This document shows, piece after piece, positions 1-7,531 of a stretch of 23,365 nt of DNA. Location: NCBI GenBank assembly GCA_963725415.1, contig CAVRZY010000025.1:1-23365 (forward strand), written 5' to 3'. Each line of letters begins with the position of its first letter. The stretch's first letter is position 1. The notes under the pieces are model-generated. The model was not told the origin of the DNA. It did not search any database and saw only the letters and a program-made list of their open reading frames with translations. Both the position numbers and the translations under genes were made by a program. The DNA comes from CAVRZY01 sp963725415 (lineage in GTDB: Bacteria > Acidobacteriota > Terriglobia > Bryobacterales > Bryobacteraceae).

Positions 1-703
1 TCCGGAATCAATCCATAGCCTTCCGGGTGCGCGAGCGTCACGTTCATCCCGAAGCGCGTCATCAGGCCGATGATGCCCTGCGGCACGGAGAGCGGCTTGC
101 CGTAACTCGGCGAGTAGGCCCAGGTCATCGCGATCTTCTTGCCGCGCAGCTTTTCCAGCGAACCGAAATGGTGCTTCAGATGCACCAAGTCCGCCATCGC
201 CTGCGTCGGATGATCAATGTCGCACTGCAAGATTGATCACGCTGGGCCGCTGGTGCAGCACGCCCTTCTCGAAACCTTCCTGCACCGCGGCGCGAACCTC
301 GCGCATGTAGCGGTTGCCCTCGCCGAGATACATGTCGTCGCGGATGCCGATGACCTCGGCCATGAACGAGATCATGTTCGCCGTCTCGCGCACCGTCTCG
401 CCGTGGGCGATCTGCGATTTCTCCTCGTCGAGGTCCGCCAGGCCCAGGCCCAGCGCGTTGGCCGCCGAGGCAAAGCTGAAGCGCGTGCGGGTGGAGTTGT
501 CGCGGAAGATGGAAATCGCCAGCCCGGTGTCGAACACGCGGAACGGCTTGCCGCGCCTTGTGCATTTCGGAAAACACTCGGCGACGAGCGTGAGCGCGCG
601 GAGTTCGTCGTCGGTCTTTTCCCACGTCAGCAGGAAATCCTTGCCGTAGCTGTCGAGTCTTCAGTTATTGCAGTTCGGCCAGTTGTTTCTTCAGTGTCTT
701 CAT
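1..703 (-). CDS. ygeW: Knotted carbamoyltransferase, YgeW family (3'-truncated, frameshifted)
   Basis: Carbamoyltransferase-fold protein of the YgeW group, related to ornithine/aspartate carbamoyltransferases; the physiological substrate of YgeW is not established and in enterobacteria the gene sits in a purine-catabolism cluster. The start ATG at 703 gives MKTLKKQLAEL. The conserved blocks then read SYGKDFLLTWEKTDDELRA, FDTGLAISIFRDNSTRTRFSF (carbamoyl-phosphate loop, S-T-R-T-R), KSQIAHGETVRETANMISF, IGIRDDMYLGEGNRYMREV, DIDHPTQAMADL (HPTQ motif) and MTWAYSPSYGKPLSVPQGI. The C-terminal third lies beyond the window. At least three single-base indels break the frame: near 660, near 560-590, and near 230, where an extra T turns CTGCAG into CTTGCAG. 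Each time the conserved protein continues in another frame, so I regard it as one gene damaged by sequence errors, although a genuine pseudogene cannot be excluded. Confidence 0.85.
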
Positions 704-797
704 GAATAAATCGTCTCTGGCAGCTAGCGACCCTGCTTCGCATGTCCTTGCTGCCAAAGCTGCCACCAGCCTGACCTACACATGTCCGGCTGGCAAG

Positions 798-823
798 ACT
801 TGACTACAGGACTTGACTACAGG
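798..823 (+). repeat. 13-bp tandem direct repeat with -35-like hexamers
   Basis: The unit ACTTGACTACAGG occurs twice back to back, and a third partial copy (cTTGACA) follows. Each unit carries TTGACT (800-805 and 813-818), followed by a consensus TTGACA at 825-830. This gives three -35-like hexamers 13 and 12 bp apart upstream of the pseudopilin gene. Confidence 0.8.
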
Positions 824-824
824 C

Positions 825-853
825 TTGACAGCACCGGCCGCAGTTCATACGAT
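825..853 (+). promoter_or_regulatory. Candidate sigma70 promoter for the pseudopilin gene
   Basis: A perfect -35 hexamer TTGACA (825-830) is separated by exactly 17 bp from TACGAT (848-853), which matches 4 of 6 positions of the -10 consensus. It faces the gene at 1018 and would leave a leader of about 160 nt. This is pattern evidence only. Confidence 0.45.
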
Positions 854-1017
854 GCCTGAGCGGCGTATAGAGAACCGCGTCGGTTCCGCGCCTTTCGGCG
901 ACCAGCAACACGGGCCGATAACCGTCAAGGCAAGTAATATGCCTGGGCGCCAGAACAGAACACAATGCGCTCCGATACCCGATTCCCGGGAGGAACCTTG
1001 TGTGAAAGCGTGAAGTT

Positions 1018-1858
1018 ATGAGAAGCGCGATGAAGAGAATGGCTGCTCGCAAGTTTGGTGCCTTGCGTCGCCGCAGGTGGCTGCGGCGGGAGGGGTTTAC
1101 CTTGATCGAACTGCTGGTGGTGATTGCCATCATCGCCATCCTGGCGGCGCTGCTCTTGCCGGCTCTGGCCAAAGCCAAGGAAAAGGCCGTGAGGATTCAG
1201 TGCACCAGCAACCTCAAGCAATGGGGGGTTGCCGTCATCTCTTACGCCGGGGACAACAAGGAAGCTTTCCCGGCCAACCCTACCAGCGACGGGGCCAGCG
1301 GCTTTGCCTGGATGGCCATGAGTCTTAACACCAACTTCTACCCGCAGGACCTGTATCCAACCGCCGGGGCACAACCGTCAGCCAGCGAGCCAAGCAGGAT
1401 GTGCTTTATTGTCCCACCGATGAATGGCACCGCGCCTATGAAGCGGACGCCATCAACCGGGTGAACCTGATTGGTTACCAGTTCCTGCCCGGGCGAGATA
1501 ATGATCCTCTGGCATGGCCGAACTACAATGACCAGGGGCTGGGCGAATGGGTCTTGCGGAAGAAGCTTGGCGGTTCCTATCGCAAGGCGCCGGTCATGGT
1601 CGACAAGATCCAGGGCGTCGGCGCTCCCCCAACTATGCAATGGTTTTCCACCACCGGGACGCCCCCGAAGAGTTTCGCCTCCTCGAACCATCGGAGCAGC
1701 AAGGGCGTGCCCATCGGGGGCAACTTCCTCTATGAAGATGGCAGCGTCCACTGGCGGAAGTTCGATCTGGACCGGCTCAAGACCACCATTGACGCCGGAC
1801 TTCGGTGGGTTGGACGGTGTTCTATCGCCCGGGGGACCTCGATGCCGGCCCCTGGTGA
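1018..1858 (+). CDS. Prepilin-type N-terminal cleavage/methylation domain protein (pseudopilin-like)
   Basis: A type II secretion/type IV pilus pseudopilin-like protein. A basic leader of about 26 residues ends in a prepilin peptidase site (G-FTLIELL), followed by the hydrophobic helix VVIAIIAILAALLLPALAKAK and the conserved CTSNLKQWG block. The C-terminus carries the H...DG signature (NHRSSKG...GGNFLYEDGSVHW) that is frequent in planctomycete and verrucomicrobial members, ending ...FYRPGDLDAGPW. Two single-base shifts occur: near 1355, where the text continues as NRRGTTVSQRAKQDVLYCPTDEW, and near 1810, restoring the usual end at TGA 1856-1858. The start is uncertain: ATG 1018, 1030 and 1039 are all in frame, and the best SD-like sequence (about 989-996) is too far upstream of any of them. 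Such proteins are multi-copy in this phylum and probably assemble into cell-surface or periplasmic fibres. Confidence 0.85.
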
Positions 1859-1994
1859 GGCGCTCCCCGGTTCGCGCAGACATTTTTGCCTGCCGGTGCC
1901 GGCGTGGTTAGGAACGTTTCGCCGAAGCGTCCCCACCTTGGCGATTCGCCCCTTGACAGCAGGGCGGTCGGCAGGTTGAGATAGACTCATTATT

Positions 1995-3208
1995 TTGCAG
2001 CAACAGAGCAGCACCGGGCTATGGTTCATAATCCTGGCCGCCGTGGCCGGGCTGATGGCCCAAGCGCCCGAGGCGTGCCCGGCCGCAGCGCCAGCCTCCA
2101 ATCAGGTACCAAGGGGAAAAGGAAGCCTGCATCAAGAATCTGAAGGTGATTAACGATGCACTGCAGGCCTATCAAGCCGACCACAAAGACCTGCCCTATT
2201 GGCTTTCGGACCTGGTGCCGCATTACCTGCCGAATCCCAGCGCGCTGATTTGCCCAGTCTGCCGGCGCACGGGGCGATCCGGGCCGCCCCGGGCGATCCC
2301 AAGGTCCCCTGTTCCTACCACTATCGAGTCTTCTCCCGTGCCCCGGGGAGACGCCGCCACCAACGCCCCGAACCGGACGCGACGCGAATGGAAACGGCGG
2401 CAGATGGGACTGGTCGGTTCCGCAGTGCCCGTGGTCCGCTGCGGTCATCACCCGCAGGTTCTAAACCTGGGTTTTGACGGTGTGATCTATGAAAAGCGGG
2501 CCGTCCTGGGAGAAGTCGTTCACCAACCGCGTGGACGCCGAGAGTCTGACCCCGGCCTCGATCTTTGCCAGCACAACCCCGCAGGGCCGCAAATCACCAG
2601 CCAAGCCGCGCTTCCCGGCACGCGATGCCACCGCGAGGGCGGGACTGATTGACTTGACCAAGTACTACAACACCACGCTTAGCGCGCCACGCTACGGCAC
2701 CAACGGCAACAACCTGGCCGCCCTGCCGCGCGGCGTGCAGACTTTCGCCGGGGTTGAGTTTGACGTGCGCGGGGTCATTCAACTGGGCGGCAAGTCGGCT
2801 GGGCTCAGCAAGTATCCGCCCGAGGTCACGGGCATCAAGGTGCGCCAGAAATGCCAGCGGCTCTATTTCCTGCATGCGGCTTGTCTTGGCGGGCCGGCCG
2901 ATGAAGGCAAACCGGTCGGCGCGTACGTCGTGCATTATCCCGTTAACCAGATGCGCCTGGAGATACCCATCACCTATGGCCGCGAGGTCCGGAACTGGTA
3001 TTCGGTGCCGGAGGAACCCGCCGCGACGAACGCGCTGACCGTGGCGTGGACGGCAAAGACCCCGAATAAAGCAAACCCGGGCCGTTGCATTCGTTTGTTC
3101 CTGACCACCTGGACTAACCCGGCGCCGGGCGTCCAGATCGAGAGCATTGACTATGTCTCCCGCCTGGCTGTGCCCGCGCCGTTCCTGATCGCCATCACGG
3201 CGGAGTAA
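1995..3208 (+). CDS. Exported two-module protein of unknown function
   Basis: I do not recognise a characterised family. An N-terminal hydrophobic stretch (LWFIILAAVAGLMAQAP) looks like a signal peptide; the likely start is TTG 1995 or another codon just upstream. Module 1 (coding from about 2120) reads IKNLKVINDALQAYQADHKD, LPYWLSDLVPHYLPNPSALI and CPVC, resembling the periplasmic part of pseudopilin-like proteins, and continues to LNLGFDGVIYE. Module 2 (about 2640-3208) begins LIDLTKYYNTTL and includes GVQTFAGVEFDVRGVIQLGG, VRQKCQRLYFLHAA and a C-terminal sandwich-like segment ending ESIDYVSRLAVPAPFLIAI. I have a general memory of this second module in other verrucomicrobial exported proteins. 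About four frameshifts are present (near 2110, 2275, 2340 and 2488). It ends 3 bp before the next gene, so the two are probably co-transcribed. Confidence 0.65.
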
Positions 3209-3214
3209 CTGGTG
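3202..3214 (+). promoter_or_regulatory. Ribosome binding site deciding a GTG start at 3212
   Basis: GGAG (3202-3205), inside the last codons of the preceding gene, lies 6 nt from GTG 3212-3214. The downstream signal peptide (GSVGWLALALLL) is in another frame, with no start codon of its own before it. A GTG start plus one single-base shift between 3215 and 3238 is therefore the best explanation. Confidence 0.5.
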
Positions 3215-5022
3215 ACCACGCGCACCATTCAGGTCTTGGTTCGGTCGGATGGCTCGCTCTGGCGCTGTTGCTCCAGATTCCGAATGGCCGGGCGGAGACC
3301 CTCCGCGTGGCCACCTGGAACCTGGAGTCACCGGCAGTCGCGGGCCGGACCAACTCCGCCGCGAACACGAATCAAACGCTCATCCAGCAACGCACCACCA
3401 CCTCGAAGAAGGGGGGCCCGCCGCTAACGAAGGCCGGGGGCGGAACCAACGCGACGGCCGGCACGAATCCCAACCGGATTCGGCAGGCGGCAAGCGCCTT
3501 GAAGAAGCTGGACCCGGACGTGATCCTCCTGCAGCAGGTCCGCGATTGGCAGATGTGCGAGCAGCTTGCGCAGGCGCTGAAGCCCGCCGAATACAAGACC
3601 CTGACTTGCTCCTCGTTCATCGACCCACGAACAGGAACGCTGCGCAAACAGCAGGTGGCGATCTTATCCAAGGCAAAAGCATACCTCGCCTGGTCGGAGC
3701 CGTGGCGGAAGGAAGGCAAGACAACCTCGCCGGGCGGCCTCGCCTTTGCGGCTCTCCAAATTGGCAAGCAGCGAGTGGGCTTGTTCTCGGTCCAGGCAGG
3801 AAACGCCCCAGCGAAGACGGCAGACCCCGAACAGAGCGCAGCCCGGCTAAAAGCACAAGCGGCGGCGGTCAATCAATTGCTCGATCAGGTCAGCTTGATC
3901 ACAAACTGGGCGACCAACCAGGTACAGGCATTGGTCGTTGGCGGCACCTTCTACCCTGGCGCTCAGGACGGGTTGGCGGCACAAGAAACCTCCTTGCGAC
4001 CACTGGAAGACGCCGGCTTTAGCAGCGCTTTCCCGCGGACCTCTGCCGCGGAGCAGAATGACCGGCCCGGCGGCGTCGCCGATTACATCTTTACTCGACC
4101 CGCAGGCTGCGCCCTGAACCCTCGCACTCTGTCCCCGCCCGGCTTCCCGCACCATCCGATGACTTGCGAGGTAGAACTGGATCCAGGCAAGGCGGCCAAG
4201 GCCCAGGCAGCCCGCGTCGAGCCTCCACCCCCCAGCGAAACCCCTCGCCCTGCCAGGACCGATGAGGCCAAGACCAAACCAATTGAATCCGCCCCTCCAC
4301 CGCCGCTCATCCAGCCCGGGCCACCCGCTCCCATCCCAGGCTCTCAACCCTCAACTCTCAACCCTCAACCGCTTTGGTGGGCTGTCATAGCGCTGGGCGG
4401 AATTCTTGCAGCCACCGCATTCGCCTGGATGTTACCGGGCGCAGACGTGGATTTCGACGAGCATCACCGACCTTGATCACCGAGCAGGCGGAGGACATGG
4501 CATCCTCATACACCGTGGTAGTCCGGACACGATCGGCAACCGAGCCCGCGCCGGAGGATGGGAACGCCTCGTTAACGCCCCGCCCGATGATTCACATCGA
4601 CGCGCCGGAGAACACACGCACGCTGAGGTTCTGCGGCAGCGGGCATTGGCGGCTGAGCAACGAGCCGACCGCGCCACCGCCGTCATCCGCGCCGGCCTGA
4701 TCCCCCACTTGAGTCATTGGCTGAAACAGAAGCTCGTGCGAAAGCTCCTGGCCGACCGGCACAATTGCTGGACACACAGCAGGCGGCCACACTCAAGGCG
4801 CTGGCGGTGGAGGAGCGGCTCTCCAGAATCGAGCAGCAGATCCAGCAGCAGAACCGTGCCTATCAAGAGCGCATTGAAGTGCTAACCCGGGAACTCATCG
4901 CCGCCAAGGAAGACAACCGCGAAATGATCCGCGACCGAATCGCCCAGGTTAGACGGGACATGGAAGCCGCGCGCGCCAGGCTCATGGCCCAGTCCGCCGC
5001 GGACGACACGCCGGGGCTTTAG
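3212..5022 (+). CDS. Degenerate endonuclease/exonuclease/phosphatase-fold protein with membrane anchor and C-terminal coiled coil
   Basis: Reconstructed protein of about 600 residues. A signal peptide (GWLALALLLQIPNGRAE) precedes an EEP-fold domain: LRVATWNLESP, IRQAASALKKLDPDVILLQQ, VAILSKAKAY, VGGTFYPGAQDG, GGVADYIFTRPAG and PHHPMTCEVEL. A Pro/Lys-rich linker follows (about 4210-4370), then one membrane helix (WWAVIALGGILAATAFAWML), then a cytoplasmic-type part (LITEQAEDMASSYTVVVRTR, EVLRQRALAAEQRADRATAV) and a charged coiled coil (LKALAVEERLSRIEQQIQQQ ... ELIAAKEDNREMI ... MEAARARLMAQ). The EEP catalytic positions are poorly kept: LQE is LQQ, GDFN is GGTF and SDH is PHH, so hydrolysis is doubtful. 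Frameshifts fall near 3225, 4445, 4620 and 4750; between about 3240 and 4440 the frame is intact. It sits in an operon with the genes on both sides. Confidence 0.75.
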
Positions 5023-5026
5023 GTTT

Positions 5027-6788
5027 ATGCAATCCACCAACCGCCGTAGTTTCCTTGGATGCGCGGTCGCCACAGCGATCCTAACGCTGCTTCCGAGTGC
5101 CCGATGCCACGCCGCCACCGAGCCCACAAGGCATCGGTTCCTCGCGGTGGACGATGGCACCCACACGCTGATCCACGTGGACGAGAGCGACCCTGCCCGG
5201 AACTGGAGCGTCGCCACGGGCTACGTGATGGATATGCAATTGATCGGGCAGGACCGGGTGTTACTCAGCGTGGACGACGGCTTTCGGGAATACGACGGTG
5301 GCCTCGGGCAAACTCCTCAAGTCGGTCAAAGGCACCGGGGGCAAGAGTTACAGCGTTTGTCGCACAAGTGATGAGCGTACCATTCTAACCGGGGACGATC
5401 TAGGCGGTCAAAAGGGCGCATGCCTGGTGGTTTATGACCGCGCGGACAAGATCATCGAGCGCAAGGTCTTTGACGGCCTGACCATGCTCCGGCATCTCCG
5501 GCCAACGCCCGAAGGCACTTACCTGCTGGCCGCAGTCGGCCAGGTCGTGGAGGTGGACGCGCGGTGGAACATCCTTCGGCAGTACCAAGTCGCGGGCAAT
5601 CTGTTCAAGGCGGTTCGCTGGCCAATGGTAACATCCTCTGCTCCTCCGGGCCGGGTGCGCGGTTCCTGAAAGAACTCAACCCGCAGGGTGAACTCGTCCG
5701 CGAGATTCGCGGCGACCAGTTGCCCGAAGGTTCCTTTACCGGCTTTCGACCTTCAGCCCAATGGCCACGTGGTGGTAGCGAACTGGCTGGGCCACGGCCC
5801 GGACCATGACGGCACGGTGCTCGTCGAGTATGACCGCGATGGAAAATCGTCTGGCGCTATGGCCGTCCGCACGCCTCGTTTGTCGAGGTCATCATGCTGG
5901 ACGGCAGGGGCGAGCAGGCCGCGCCGACCGCTGCGGTTCAGGAAGGCAAAGGCCATCATTTCGCCTGCACCGATTACAGCGCCGGCAAGGTGTTCATCGT
6001 CTCCGCCGAGGGCAAGGTCGAGTGGGAATATCCGACCGGACACTGCAACGACCTGTGGGTGCTGCCCAACGGCAACCTGCTGTTCAACACCGGCCACGGC
6101 GTGAAGGAGGTCACCCGCGAGAAGAAGGTCGTCTTCAATTACGAATCGAAGAGCGAGATCTACGCCTGCCAGCGGCTCGCCAACGGCAACACCTTCATCG
6201 GCGAGTGCAACGCCGGGCGGCTGCTGGAAGTCGACCCCGGACGGCAAGGTCGTCAAGGAAATCCGCCTGCTGCCCGAGGGCAAGGACGGCGGCCAGCCTA
6301 CATGCGCAACGCCCGGCAACTGGCCAACGGCAACTACCTCGTCGCCCACTACGGCGAGCAGGTCGTGCGCGAATACGATTCGCGAGGGCAAGATCGTGCG
6401 CGAGATCCCGCGCCGCCGGCGGCCCGCACAGCGTCGTCCGCCTGCCCAACGGCAACACGCTGATCGCCTGCGGCGACATGCCCGGCGGCCAGCGCGTCTT
6501 CGAGGTGGACACAGACGGGCAAGACGGTCTGGGAGGTCAAAGGCGACGAACTGCCCGGCATCAGCCTCAAGTTCATGGCCGGCCTCCAGCGCCTGCCCAA
6601 CGGCAACACCGTCATGTCCAACTGGCTCGGCCACGGCCAGTTCGGCAAGGCCCCGCACCTGATCGAGGTCACGCCGCGACAAGAAGGTCGTCTGGACCTT
6701 CGCCGATCACAAGACGATGAGGACCATCTCCAGCGTCCAACTCCTCGACGTGCCCGGCGACGCCACCAAAGGCGAAATCTGGCACTAA
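5027..6788 (+). CDS. Tat-exported beta-propeller protein (probable fusion of two propeller halves)
   Basis: The start ATG 5027 lies 4 bp after the previous stop. The N-terminus carries a twin-arginine signal (NRRSFLGCAVATAILTLLPS, then CHAA). Repeated propeller strands follow: FLAVDDGTHTLIHVDESDP, MLRHLRPTPEGTYLLAAVGQ, LQPNGHVVVANWLGHGPDHD and VLVEYDRDGKIVWRYG. After HASFVEVIMLDG a second set starts: HHFACTDYSAGKVFIVSAEG, NDLWVLPNGNLLFNTGHGVK, QRLANGNTFIGECNAGRLLE, VRLPNGNTLIACGD, LQRLPNGNTVMSNWLGHGQF, ending ATKGEIWH at TAA 6786-6788. The second half resembles proteins I know as free-standing, usually with their own signal peptide. Here the join (about 5843-5960) is one open frame, so this is a fusion or a deletion scar. 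At least eight single-base indels are visible (near 5290, 5610, 5745, 5842, 6240, 6293, 6380, 6405, 6515 and 6675). Function unknown; the NGNT strands resemble PQQ-type or arylsulfotransferase-like propellers. Confidence 0.75.
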
Positions 6789-6796
6789 TCAATTCG

Positions 6797-6869
6797 GGAG
6801 GGCGAGCGTCCCCGCGAGCCCAAACTTCTCCTGGCTGCTGGAACAATCAGGGATCGCGGGACGCTCGCC
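6797..6869. repeat. Hairpin repeat just downstream of the propeller gene
   Basis: GGCGAGCGTCCCCGCGAGCCC (6801-6821) pairs with 6850-6869 (GGGATCGCGGGACGCTCGCC), giving a stem of about 19 bp with one bulge and one mismatch around a 28-nt loop. It begins 9-12 bp after the stop codon and could act as a transcript end or stabiliser. The first 34 bases (6797-6830) recur inverted at 23332-23365. Confidence 0.75.
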
Positions 6870-6886
6870 AGGGCTGCATCAAGCTC
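6869..6886 (+). repeat. 18-bp dispersed repeat, copy 1
   Basis: CAGGGCTGCATCAAGCTC, found again inverted at 7197-7214 and direct at 22149-22166. All three copies are identical and intergenic. Confidence 0.8.
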
Positions 6887-6973
6887 CCGATCATAGCCGG
6901 ATTTGCCATCTGCCCTATCGCCAAATGGTATCCGGCAAGGGCGGCTCAAGCCCCCCGGCGTGTGAGCCACTTC

Positions 6974-7111
6974 CAAGCCACCCCCAAGCCTGTACCAAGC
7001 CATATACAAGCCACCTACTCCGGTGTTGCTCCCATGTTGATGCCATCAACATGGGAGCAACACCGGAGTAACACCAGAGCAGGTGGCTTGTACAGGCTTG
7101 GGGGTGGCTTG
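6974..7111. repeat. Large compound palindrome with phased CAAGCC heptamers
   Basis: Three perfect inverted-repeat segments nest: 6974-6994 with 7091-7111 (21 bp), 7007-7016 with 7081-7090 (10 bp), and 7017-7042 with 7044-7069 (26 bp around a single central base, 7043). Unpaired insertions are 6995-7006 on the left and 7070-7080 on the right. Heptamers CAAGCC(A/T) start at 6974, 6985, 6996 and 7007 (exactly 11 bp apart), with four complementary copies at 7084, 7094, 7105 and 7112. Several open frames cross it, but none looks like a protein. Confidence 0.9.
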
Positions 7112-7196
7112 AGGCTTGGGTGGCGCTGGCCGGCACTCCGTGGGCGGGGGCACCTCAAAGGCTGTGGAACTCTCAACTGGCATCCCGGGATCCGGG

Positions 7197-7214
7197 GAGC
7201 TTGATGCAGCCCTG
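7197..7214 (-). repeat. 18-bp dispersed repeat, copy 2 (inverted)
   Basis: Exact reverse complement of 6869-6886. The two copies flank the palindrome at 6974-7111 symmetrically enough to be the outer arms of one larger repeat unit. Confidence 0.8.
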
Positions 7215-7215
7215 A

Positions 7216-7412
7216 GAATTGCTGGCACGGCGAGTGACAAAGTCAACGCAAGTCATTGTAGGAGACGACGTAAGGAGTCTCTGATCACTTTGCCCCCTGC
7301 CTAAAGGGCGACTTTTTTACAACGTGCTGATTAGAGACTCCTTACGTCGTCTCCTACAGCTTCGGGCTGGAGCGCTTGTCAGCGACTTTGTCACTCGCCG
7401 TGGAATTGCTGG
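7216..7412. mobile_element. MITE-like element with terminal inverted repeats and 10-bp target duplication
   Basis: A perfect 10-bp direct repeat GAATTGCTGG (7216-7225 and 7403-7412) abuts perfect 19-bp terminal inverted repeats (7226-7244, CACGGCGAGTGACAAAGTC, and its reverse complement at 7384-7402). The enclosed element is 177 bp and encodes no protein. Inside it a second inverted repeat pairs 7257-7282 with 7333-7358 perfectly (26 bp). It extends to 7287/7328 with one mismatch and leaves a loop of about 40-50 nt with a T6 run (7313-7318). This architecture is that of a non-autonomous transposed element. The mobilising transposase is not in the window. Confidence 0.85.
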
Positions 7413-7431
7413 CCAAGAACCCTTCTTCTTA

Positions 7432-7461
7432 TTGACGCGGGCGGGAGGTTTGTGGGATAAA
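7432..7461 (+). promoter_or_regulatory. Candidate promoter for the RCC1-repeat gene
   Basis: TTGACG (7432-7437) and GATAAA (7456-7461) are separated by 18 bp and lie about 70 bp before the gene start at 7532, just outside the MITE-like element. Pattern evidence only. Confidence 0.35.
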
Positions 7462-7531
7462 CGAGGCAATCAGGCGCAGTGGGGGACGGTAGCGCGACCA
7501 CCGCGTCCAAAAACCAAATGGAGAGAACACT

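Larger units (their letters stand above)
704..1017. other. Divergent intergenic region between ygeW and the pseudopilin gene
   Basis: About 310 bp without a convincing gene. It holds a 13-bp perfect tandem repeat (798-810 and 811-823), a sigma70-like promoter facing right (825-853), and a strong Shine-Dalgarno-like stretch GGGAGGAA at about 989-996. That stretch lies too far (about 22 nt) from the ATG at 1018 and directly precedes GTG-TGA. The 66-codon open frame at 813-1013 resembles nothing I know and starts inside the promoter, so I do not call it. Confidence 0.6.

Noticed and set aside
813..1013. 66-residue open frame before the pseudopilin gene
   Set aside because: It overlaps the tandem repeat and candidate promoter, lacks a ribosome binding site, and has no recognisable composition or motif.
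1953..1988. Second promoter from TTGACA at 1953-1958
   Set aside because: At 16-19 bp spacing there is no acceptable -10 hexamer. TAGACT lies 24 bp away, too far unless bases are wrong here.
5753..6682. 309-residue open frame on the minus strand
   Set aside because: It lies opposite the propeller gene and is kept open by its high-GC codon pattern. Its composition is low-complexity Arg/Ala and the conserved protein reads on the plus strand.
6974..7402. CRISPR array
   Set aside because: The repeats are inverted and of different lengths, without regular spacers, and no cas gene is present.
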